Positions 17,757-24,960 of a stretch of 51,207 nucleotides of DNA are shown here, in pieces. The notes beneath the pieces are model-generated. The model was not told the origin of the DNA, ran no database searches, and was given only the letters and a program-made list of their open reading frames with translations. This stretch comes from Kiloniellaceae bacterium (GTDB lineage: Bacteria > Pseudomonadota > Alphaproteobacteria > Kiloniellales > Kiloniellaceae), in contig WHTV01000022.1 in NCBI GenBank assembly GCA_009377535.1, forward strand, positions 1-51,207, given 5' to 3'. A program made the translations under genes and the position numbers. Position 1 is the stretch's first letter. Each line of letters starts with the position of its first letter.

Positions 17757-20192
17757 TTGAGACGAGGCTTCAAGATACTGGGGGCGCTTTTCGGCCTGGC
17801 CGTTGTCCTGGCGATCGCCGGAGCTGGTGGCGTGGTCTACGTTTTCTACCACTATGGCCGCGGCCTGCCCGAATACAGCCAGTTGGCGGACTACGAGCCG
17901 CCGACGGTGACCCGCGTGCATGCCGGCGACGGCCGCCTGCTGGCGGAGTACGCCACGGAGAAGCGCGTCTTCGTCCCGATCGAGGCAATTCCGCGGCGTG
18001 TCGTCAACGCCTTCCTCTCGGCCGAGGACAAGAACTTCTACGATCATCCCGGCGTCGATTTTTTGTCGGTGGTGCGCGCCATTGTTATCAATGTCGCCAA
18101 CTTCGGCTCCGACCGCCGGCCGGTCGGCGCCTCGACCATTACGCAGCAGGTGGCCAAGAACTTCTTGCTGACCAACGAGGTTTCCATCGAGCGCAAGTTC
18201 AAGGAGGCCATTCTGGCCTTCCGCATCGAGCAGGCCTTCACCAAGGAAACCATCCTCGAGCTCTATCTGAACGAGATCTACCTCGGCTTCGGCTCCTACG
18301 GCGTGGCCGCGGCATCGATCAACTATTTCAACAAATCGCTCGACGAGTTGACCATCGCAGAGGCCGCCTACCTGGCGGCCCTGCCGAAGGCGCCGAACAA
18401 CTACCACCCCGTCAACAGGCATGAGGCGGCGGTGGCGCGGCGCAACTGGGTGGTCGGACGCATGGTGGAGGACGGGCGGATCACCGCGGAAGAGGCCTCC
18501 GAGGCCGCGGCCGAGCCCCTGGTGATACGCCGGCGCGATGACACCGAGGTATTCGAGGCCGACTACTTTGCCGAGGAGACCCGGCGCGAACTTGCCCGCC
18601 TCTACGGCGACAAGGGCCTCTATTCCGGCGGCCTGTCGGTCCGCACGACCCTCGACCCGCACCTTCAGGAGATCGCCAACCGCGTGCTGCGCAAGGGCTT
18701 GATCGACTATGACCGCCGCCATGGCTGGCGCGGGGCCTTGCAGCAGATCAGCGGCGGCGAGGCGGCCGACGTGGTAGCCCAACTGCAGGCCATCGAGCGG
18801 CCCATCGGCGTCGACGCGAGCTGGCAGTTCGCCGCGGTGCTTGCCACCGACTCCAAGCAGGCGGAGATCCGGCTGGCCGACGGCAGCTCCGGGCGCATTC
18901 CGATGGCCGAGTTGAAATGGGCGCGCAAGTGGATCGAGGGTCAGCGCATCGGCCACGAGCCGAAGCAACCGGGCGATGTGCTCCAGGCCGGCGACGTGGT
19001 GCTGGTCGAGGCGGTGACCGAGGACGCCGACGGCGCGGCTTACGAGGCCGGCGTCTTCGGGCTGCGCCAGATCCCCGACGTGAACGGCGGCCTGGTAGCG
19101 CTCGACCCGCATACCGGGCGGGTGCTGGCCATGGCCGGTGGCTTCTCCCACCTGCGCAGCGAGTTCAACCGGGTGACCCAGGCCCGGCGGCAGCCGGGCT
19201 CCGCCTTCAAGCCCTTCGTCTACCTGGCAGGACTGGACAGCGGCTTCACCCCGGCGACCATGATCCTCGATGCCCCCTTCGTGCTCGATCAGGGCGCCGG
19301 CCTCGGTAAGTGGAAGCCGTCGAACTACTCCAAGGAATTCTACGGCCCGACGCCGATGCGCGTCGGCATCGAGAAGTCGCGTAACCTGATGACCGTGCGC
19401 CTGGCCCAGACCATCGGCATGGACAAGGTGGTGGACTACGCCCGCCGCTTCGGCGTCATCGAGAACATGGAGCCGGTGCTGTCCATGTCGCTGGGCGCCG
19501 GCGAGACCACTCTGATGCGGATCACCACCGGCTACGCCATGCTGGTGAACGGCGGCAAGCGCATCTCGCCGACCCTGATCGACCGCGTGCAGGATCGCCA
19601 CGGCCGCACCATCTACCGCCACGACCTGCGCAGCTGCGAGCCCTGCCAGGTCGAAGGGTGGCGCAACCAGGCGCCGCCGGAGCTGCCTGACGAGCGTGAG
19701 CAGCTGGTCGATCCGGCCTCGGCCTTCCAGATCGTCGGCATGCTGCAGGGCGTGGTCCAGCGCGGCACCGGCCGGCGTATCGCCGCCCTTGGCATGCCGC
19801 TCGCCGGCAAGACCGGCACCACCAACGACAACCTGGACGCCTGGTTCGTCGGTTTCAGCCCCGACCTGGCGGTCGGCGTCTTCATCGGCTTCGACGAGCC
19901 GCGCACCCTCGGGCCGCAAGACACGGGCTCCAACGTCGCCGCGCCGGTCTTCAAGGACTTCATGGCCGATGCCCTGACCCAGGAAGACGCCGTGCCGTTC
20001 CGCATTCCGCCCGATATCCGCATGGTCCGCCTCAACGCCGAGAACGGCGAACTGGCCCGTCCCGGCGACCGCAACGTGTTCCTGGAGGCCTTCAAGCCGG
20101 GCACCGAGCCGACCGGCCGCGCGGTGGTGCTCGACGGCGGCTACAATCCGAGCACCGGCACCCCGGCCTCCGGCACCGGCGGCCTCTACTAG
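17757..20192 (+). CDS. mrcA: Penicillin-binding protein 1A (bifunctional glycosyltransferase/transpeptidase)
   Basis: The 811-residue class A PBP polymerises lipid II and cross-links peptides. It has an N-terminal membrane anchor (about residues 7-31), a GT51 domain with the catalytic Glu in SAEDKNFYDHPGVD and ASTITQQVAKNFLL, an inserted OB-like region (about 300-430) and a transpeptidase domain with the active Ser482 in GSAFKP, the SxN motif in EKSRNLMTVR and the KTG box in AGKTGTTNDN. The TTG start at 17757 is supported by GGAG eight bases upstream; an ATG just before it runs straight into a stop. The stretch after the amidase gene contains a GC-rich hairpin near 17540-17570. Confidence 0.95.
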   Translation: MRRGFKILGALFGLAVVLAIAGAGGVVYVFYHYGRGLPEYSQLADYEPPTVTRVHAGDGRLLAEYATEKRVFVPIEAIPRRVVNAFLSAEDKNFYDHPGVDFLSVVRAIVINVANFGSDRRPVGASTITQQVAKNFLLTNEVSIERKFKEAILAFRIEQAFTKETILELYLNEIYLGFGSYGVAAASINYFNKSLDELTIAEAAYLAALPKAPNNYHPVNRHEAAVARRNWVVGRMVEDGRITAEEASEAAAEPLVIRRRDDTEVFEADYFAEETRRELARLYGDKGLYSGGLSVRTTLDPHLQEIANRVLRKGLIDYDRRHGWRGALQQISGGEAADVVAQLQAIERPIGVDASWQFAAVLATDSKQAEIRLADGSSGRIPMAELKWARKWIEGQRIGHEPKQPGDVLQAGDVVLVEAVTEDADGAAYEAGVFGLRQIPDVNGGLVALDPHTGRVLAMAGGFSHLRSEFNRVTQARRQPGSAFKPFVYLAGLDSGFTPATMILDAPFVLDQGAGLGKWKPSNYSKEFYGPTPMRVGIEKSRNLMTVRLAQTIGMDKVVDYARRFGVIENMEPVLSMSLGAGETTLMRITTGYAMLVNGGKRISPTLIDRVQDRHGRTIYRHDLRSCEPCQVEGWRNQAPPELPDEREQLVDPASAFQIVGMLQGVVQRGTGRRIAALGMPLAGKTGTTNDNLDAWFVGFSPDLAVGVFIGFDEPRTLGPQDTGSNVAAPVFKDFMADALTQEDAVPFRIPPDIRMVRLNAENGELARPGDRNVFLEAFKPGTEPTGRAVVLDGGYNPSTGTPASGTGGLY

Positions 20193-20286
20193 GTCTGTAC
20201 GGCACCCCCTGTAATCCGATACAAGATTTGGCAATAACGGGCGGCGCCGGCGGCGCGCGCCGTGATACGGTTGTGAAGGAGTGCAC

Positions 20287-21409
20287 ATGCGCGCTGAGAT
20301 CCAAGCGGTGGCCGACGAGATCCGTCAGGCGTTGGCCCTGCTGAGGAGGCATCTTTGACGTCGATGCCGCTACCCTGCGTCTCGATGAGCTGAACGCCGA
20401 GGCGGAGCACCCGGATCTGTGGGACGACCCGACGCGCGCCCAGAAGGTGATGCGCGAGCGCACCCACCTGGAGCAGTCGCTGAAGGAATTCCACGGCATC
20501 GAAGCCGAGCTGGAAGACGCAATCACCCTGGCCGAATTGGGCGAAGCCGAGGGCGACGAGGCCAGCATCGACGAGGCGCAGAAGCAGCTCGACGCGCTGC
20601 AGGCGCGCGTCGCCAAGCGCCAGCTGGAAAGCCTGCTGTCCGGCGAGGCCGACGGCAACGACTGCTATCTCGAGGTCAATGCCGGTGCCGGGGGCACGGA
20701 GGCCCAGGACTGGGCGCAGATGCTGCTGCGCATGTACGTGCGCTGGGCCGAAGCCCACGGCTACAAGGTCGAGTGGCTGGAAGAAAGCGCCGGCGAGGAG
20801 GCCGGCCTCAAGTCGGCCTCGGTAAGGGTGTCGGGACAGAACGCCTACGGCTGGCTGAAGACCGAATCCGGCGTTCATCGCCTGGTGCGCATCTCACCCT
20901 TCGACTCCCAGGCCCGCCGCCACACCTCCTTTGCCTCGATCTGGGTCTATCCGGTCATCGACGAGTCCATCGAGATCGAGATCCTCGACAAGGACGTGCG
21001 GGTGGACACCTATCGCGCTTCCGGCGCGGGCGGCCAGCACATCAACAAGACAGATTCGGCGGTGCGCATGACCCACATCCCGACCGGGATCGTGGTGCAG
21101 TGTCAGAGCGACCGCTCGCAGCACAAGAACCGCGCCCAGGCGGAGGCCATGCTGAAGGCGCGCCTCTATGAGCACGAACTGCAGAAGCGCGAAGCCGCGG
21201 CCCAGGCCGAGGCGGACTCCAAGACCGATATCGGTTGGGGCCATCAGATCCGTTCCTACGTCCTGCAGCCGTACCAGATGGTGAAGGACATGCGCACGGC
21301 GGTGGAGAAGGGCAACGCCCAAGGCGTGTTGGACGGCGACATCGATGATTTTCTGGAGGCTTCGCTGGCGTCGCGGCTCGAAGGAGGGGTGAGCAGCGCC
21401 GAAGCCTAG
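20287..21409 (+). CDS. prfB: Peptide chain release factor 2 (programmed +1 frameshift)
   Basis: RF2 ends translation at UGA and UAA. The gene is read as 20287-20355 joined to 20357-21409, giving 373 residues. From ATG 20287 (AAGGAG five bases upstream) the first 23 codons end in CTT followed by an in-frame TGA; a +1 slip at CTT resumes at GAC and continues in the main frame. The product has the stop-codon recognition motif SPF (RISPFDSQ) and the catalytic GGQ at residues 248-250 ([11 protein letters not shown]). Domain layout and length match E. coli RF2 (365 residues). Gene finders that do not model frameshifting will start this gene too late. A palindrome lies directly at the stop codon. 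Confidence 0.96.
20344..20359 (+). promoter_or_regulatory. RF2 programmed frameshift signal
   Basis: AGGAGG (20344-20349), a Shine-Dalgarno-like stimulator, is followed after three bases by CTT TGA C. E. coli prfB has the same arrangement with the same three-base spacing. When RF2 is scarce the ribosome pauses at UGA, slips +1 and makes RF2; when RF2 is plentiful, translation stops. This is an autoregulatory switch. Confidence 0.95.
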
Positions 21410-21461
21410 CCCGGACTTCTCGAACTATGGTGGAGCGCCATAGTTTGAGAAATCCGGGCTA
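21407..21461. repeat. 24-bp imperfect palindrome (REP-like or terminator)
   Basis: Two 24-base arms (21407-21430 and 21438-21461) pair with only two non-Watson-Crick positions around a 7-base loop. The arms begin with TAGCCCGGA and end with ACTATGG. The element starts in the prfB stop codon. It has no T-run, so it may be a Rho-blocking or mRNA-stabilising hairpin, or one copy of a dispersed palindromic repeat; no second copy was noticed in this window. Confidence 0.75.
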
Positions 21462-21489
21462 GAGCCTGCGGCGGCCAGGGGGAGCAGCC

Positions 21490-22581
21490 TTGCGAATTCC
21501 ACACTCGACGGTTCCCGGCATTGTCCATCCGGCCCTTCCCGGCCGCATGGCCGCCCTGCTGATGTCGCTGCTCTACCAGCTGGACCAGACGCAGTGGCTG
21601 ACGCCGGAGGCGCTCTTCGCCGAGCAGGCCCGCCAACTGCGCGTGCTCTTTGCTCACGCCGCCGCCAGCGTACCGTTCTACGGCCGGCGCTTCGCCGCGG
21701 CGGGGCTCGACCCGGACGCTGCCGTCACCCGCGAGACATTGCATCGCCTCCCGGTCCTGCGGCGCAGCGACTTGCAGTCTGCCGGCGCCACGATCGGCAC
21801 CACGGCGCTGCCGAAATCGCATGGCAAGCGGCATGCCCTCGAGACCTCCGCCACAACCGGGGCCCCGGTCAGCCTCTACGGAACGGAAATCACCGGCATC
21901 TTCTGGCGCGCCTGCGTGATGCGCGAGCACCTCTGGCACGAGCGCCGGATGGACGGCAAGCTGGCGGCGATCCGGCCCGCCCGCCCGGGCGCGGCCATGG
22001 CGCCGCTGGGGCTCAGCAGCGACAGCTGGGGCCGGGCTTCCGGTGCCCTCTTCCCGACCGGGCCGGCGGTTCTGCTGAACGCCGCGTCGCCTTTGCCGGC
22101 GCAGCTCGACTGGCTGTTGCGGGAGCGGCCGACTTACCTGATTTCGCTTCCCTCGAATCTCGCTGCCCTGGCACGGCTCAGCGTGGAGGAGGGGGTGAGC
22201 CTGCCCGGGCTGGAGCAGGTCATGACCGTCGGCGAGCCGGTCACCGCGGCGCTGCGCGACATCGTCCGGCAGGCCTGGGATGTGCCGCTGAAAGACTCCT
22301 ACAGCTGCGAGGAGGCAGGCTATCTGGCCATGCAGTGCCCCGAGCAGGAGGTCTTGCATGTGCAGTCGGAGAACCTGCTGCTGGAGGTCGTCGGTAACGA
22401 CGGCCGGCCCTGTGTCCCCGGCGAGGCCGGCCGCGTGCTGGTCACCAGCCTGCACAACTTCGCGACACCGCTGATCCGCTACGAGCTGGGCGATCTGGCC
22501 GAGGTCGGTGCGCCCTGCGCCTGCGGGCGCGGCCTGCCGGTCATCGCACGGGTGCTCGGCCGCGCGCCGGCCGCAGGCTGA
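21490..22581 (+). CDS. PaaK/CapK-like AMP-binding protein lacking the C-terminal domain
   Basis: The 363-residue protein resembles phenylacetate-CoA ligase-like adenylating enzymes. The ATP-binding loop is ETSATTGAPVSLYG, a YSCEEAGYLAMQCP segment corresponds to the A5 motif and LIRYELGDLAEVG to the A7 motif. It ends at VIARVLGR plus a few residues, precisely where the small C-terminal lid domain (about 90-100 residues, with the catalytic lysine) should begin. The next gene, convergent, ends only 16 bp away, so the lid is missing rather than frameshifted. The TTG start has GGAG five bases upstream. It may be a non-catalytic relic, or adenylation may occur without the lid. The substrate is unknown. 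Confidence 0.75.
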   Translation: MRIPHSTVPGIVHPALPGRMAALLMSLLYQLDQTQWLTPEALFAEQARQLRVLFAHAAASVPFYGRRFAAAGLDPDAAVTRETLHRLPVLRRSDLQSAGATIGTTALPKSHGKRHALETSATTGAPVSLYGTEITGIFWRACVMREHLWHERRMDGKLAAIRPARPGAAMAPLGLSSDSWGRASGALFPTGPAVLLNAASPLPAQLDWLLRERPTYLISLPSNLAALARLSVEEGVSLPGLEQVMTVGEPVTAALRDIVRQAWDVPLKDSYSCEEAGYLAMQCPEQEVLHVQSENLLLEVVGNDGRPCVPGEAGRVLVTSLHNFATPLIRYELGDLAEVGAPCACGRGLPVIARVLGRAPAAG

Positions 22582-22597
22582 CGGCGGGGCGCTGCGC

Positions 22598-23560
22598 TCA
22601 GGCCGCCTTGTGGGTGGCGAGGAAGATGCCCGGCAATACCAGCGCGGCGCCGATCAGGTGATAGCCGTGCAAGGCTTCGCCAAGCAGCAGGTAGGCCAGC
22701 AGGCTGTTGTAGACGGGGATGAGGTACATCAGCAGGCTGGTCGGACCGGCGCCGAGGATGCGCTGCACCAGCGCATAGACCTGGTAGGCGCCGAAGGAGG
22801 CGAAGACCGCGAGGAAGCCGACGGTCAGGAAGCTGCGGCCGTCCCAGCGCGGCAGCTCGCCACCGAGGCCCTCCATCACCGTGAAGGGCAGCAGGACCAG
22901 GATGCCGCCGCCTACGATGGCGGCAAAGCGCGCCATCATCGGCAGCGCCGAAGGGCGATGGCGCAGCAGGATCGCATAGAGCGCCCAGCCGGACATTGCG
23001 GCGACGACCCAGAGATCGCCGGGGGCGAAGCTCAGGGTCGTCAGCACCTCGAGTTGGCCGCGGGCGACGATGGCGACCACGCCGGTCAGCGACAGCAGGA
23101 TGCCGCTGCCCTGCAGCAGGCTCAGCGGCTCGTGGTAGAAGACCCGTGCCAACACGACGATGAGGATCGGCGAAGCGGCGTAGATCAGGCCGATGTTGGT
23201 GGCCGAGGTGGTATCGGCACCGATGTAGACGAAGGCACCGCAGACCCCCATGCCAAGGGCGCCGAGAACGAGGACATCGCGCCACTCGTTTGCGATGTCG
23301 GCGCGGTAGCGCCACAGCGTTGTGGCGGTGAAGGGCAGCAGCAGGGCGAAGGTGGCAGTCCAGCGCCAGAAGGCGAGCGCCACCGGCGGGAAGAGGTCGT
23401 GGGTCGCCCGCGCGGTCAGCATGTTCGAGCAGAACAGCGCCGGGGCGATGAACAGCAGTATCAGCGCGATCTGCCGTTCCGTCAGGCCGAGCCAGCGGAC
23501 TTCGGACCGGGAATGCCGCTTCGCGGCCGCCGCGCCGCTGGTGCCGTCTTCTGCCGTCAT
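22598..23560 (-). CDS. DMT-superfamily (EamA) transporter
   Basis: The 320-residue integral membrane protein has about ten hydrophobic segments arranged as two EamA halves, each with the typical pattern (for example LALILLF... and NIGLIYAASPILIVVLARVF in the first half, LIPVYNSLLAYLLLGEAL in the second). EamA proteins usually export small metabolites or amino acids; the substrate cannot be told. The first 27 residues are polar and may precede the true first helix. It is convergent with the AMP-binding gene and 80 bp downstream of the DUF455 gene. Confidence 0.9.
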   Translation of the reverse strand: MTAEDGTSGAAAAKRHSRSEVRWLGLTERQIALILLFIAPALFCSNMLTARATHDLFPPVALAFWRWTATFALLLPFTATTLWRYRADIANEWRDVLVLGALGMGVCGAFVYIGADTTSATNIGLIYAASPILIVVLARVFYHEPLSLLQGSGILLSLTGVVAIVARGQLEVLTTLSFAPGDLWVVAAMSGWALYAILLRHRPSALPMMARFAAIVGGGILVLLPFTVMEGLGGELPRWDGRSFLTVGFLAVFASFGAYQVYALVQRILGAGPTSLLMYLIPVYNSLLAYLLLGEALHGYHLIGAALVLPGIFLATHKAA

Positions 23561-23640
23561 GATGGCTGATGCCTAGCCGCTGGCCCCCGCGGCGTCAAAC
23601 GCCGAAGCGGCAGGGGTGTCATACCGAAACGCCGCGCCGC

Positions 23641-24456
23641 TCAGTCGCTGGCGAGCTCGGCATAGAAATCGGCGGGAAAGCCCGCCTGCCGGCGGGCGTC
23701 GTCGTTGAAGGGCCGCTTCAGCTGGCCCTTGAAGTGACGGCGCACCAGGGCCTGCCAGGTTTCCTGCGCGTCCAGCCCGCGCCGCAGGCAGAGAAAGTCG
23801 AACCAGCGCTTGCCGATGGCGACGTGGCCGATCTCGTCGCGGTAGATGACCTCCAGCACGGCGGCGCTGTCGTGGTCGTCCACCGCCTGCAACTTGTCGA
23901 TCATGACCGGCGTGACATCGAGGCCGCGCGCCTCCAGCACCAGGGGGACCACTGCGAGGCGCGCCAGCAGGTCGTGGGCAGTCTCCTCGGCGGCCTGCCA
24001 GAGACCGTCATGGGCCGGCAGGTCACCGTAGGCGAGGCCGAGTTGGCCGAGACGCTCGGCCAGCAGCAGGTAGTGCTTACCCTCCTCTTCGGCCACCGTC
24101 AGCCAGTCGTCGTAGAAGCCGCGCGGCAGATCGTCGCTGCTGAAGCGGGCGACGATGTCGGCGGCCAGGTCGATGGCGTTCAGCTCGATGTGGGCGAGGG
24201 CGTGCAGCAGGGCGCCGCGTCCGGCGGTGCCGCGATTGATCTTGCGCTTGGGCAACTCGCCGGGCCGTTTCAGCGCCGGCTGCTCGGGACGGGCCGGGCG
24301 GGCCGGCGGCGTGGCCTGGCCGACCTCGGCAATCTCGTCGCCCCGCCAGGCCGCCGCCACGGCGCGCGCCAGTCGCGCCTTGGCCGCCGGTTCGGCGGTC
24401 TCCAGGATGGCGACCGCCCGTGCTGCCAGACCGGTCAAGGCCGCCTCACAGGGCAC
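23641..24456 (-). CDS. Ferritin-like DUF455 protein
   Basis: The 271-residue soluble protein is a COG2833/DUF455 member with a four-helix ferritin-like core. Putative di-iron ligands can be read: the Glu of ALAHIELNAIDL, EEEGKHYLLL, and YRDEIGHVAIG, spaced as in ferritin-like oxygenases. The N-terminal part includes a Pro/Ala-rich linker (about residues 48-65). The function of the family is not established. The GTG start overlaps the end of bcp by 11 bp, so the two are translated from one message; pairing with a peroxiredoxin fits a link to iron or peroxide handling, but this is inference. Confidence 0.85.
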   Translation of the reverse strand: MPCEAALTGLAARAVAILETAEPAAKARLARAVAAAWRGDEIAEVGQATPPARPARPEQPALKRPGELPKRKINRGTAGRGALLHALAHIELNAIDLAADIVARFSSDDLPRGFYDDWLTVAEEEGKHYLLLAERLGQLGLAYGDLPAHDGLWQAAEETAHDLLARLAVVPLVLEARGLDVTPVMIDKLQAVDDHDSAAVLEVIYRDEIGHVAIGKRWFDFLCLRRGLDAQETWQALVRRHFKGQLKRPFNDDARRQAGFPADFYAELASD

Positions 24457-24907
24457 GCGCTGCTTCGAGCACTTCTTCCACGTGACCCTTCACCTTCACC
24501 TTGCGCCATTCGCCGCGCAGCACGCCCGTCTCGTCGATCAGGAAGGTGGCGCGATCGATTCCCATGTACTTGCGCCCGTACAGCGACTTCTCGATCCAGG
24601 TGCCATAGGCCGCGCAGACCTTGCCGTCTTCGTCGGAGCCCAGGATGAAGGGCAGGTCGTGCTTGCCCTTGAACTTGTCGTGGCGGGCGACGCTGTCCTT
24701 GGAGACGCCGATGACGACGGCTGTGACCTTCGTGAAGTCGGGCAGGGCGTCGCGAAAGCCGCAGGCCTCTGTGGTGCAGCCGGGGGTATCGTCCTTGGGA
24801 TAGAAGTAGAGCACCACCTTCTGCCCCCTCAGATCCCTGAGGGCGACGCTGCCGCCGCCGTCTGTCGGCAGCTTGAAGTCGGGCGCCTTCTTTCCAAGTT
24901 CCACCAT
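24446..24907 (-). CDS. bcp: Thioredoxin-dependent thiol peroxidase (bacterioferritin comigratory protein)
   Basis: From ATG 24907 the product is 153 residues, the normal Bcp/PrxQ length. The peroxidatic cysteine is in DDTPGCTTEACGFRD (about Cys46), with a second Cys five residues later as in atypical two-Cys Bcp enzymes. FYPKDDTPG, VIGVSKDSV and TFLIDETGVL complete the family pattern. It reduces hydroperoxides with electrons from thioredoxin. The frame continues open far upstream, but that stretch overlaps glnE in antisense and is not coding. It follows glnE by 53 bp and overlaps DUF455. Confidence 0.96.
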   Translation of the reverse strand: MVELGKKAPDFKLPTDGGGSVALRDLRGQKVVLYFYPKDDTPGCTTEACGFRDALPDFTKVTAVVIGVSKDSVARHDKFKGKHDLPFILGSDEDGKVCAAYGTWIEKSLYGRKYMGIDRATFLIDETGVLRGEWRKVKVKGHVEEVLEAARAL

Positions 24908-24960
24908 CGTCGTCTTCCCTGGTTGCGTTCTCGAGTTGTCTTGTTCTCTGGCCCCGGCGA

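Noticed and set aside
16122..20288. 1388-codon minus-strand frame
   Set aside because: It is antisense to the amidase and PBP1A genes. Long shadow frames are expected in GC-rich DNA, and no domain is visible.
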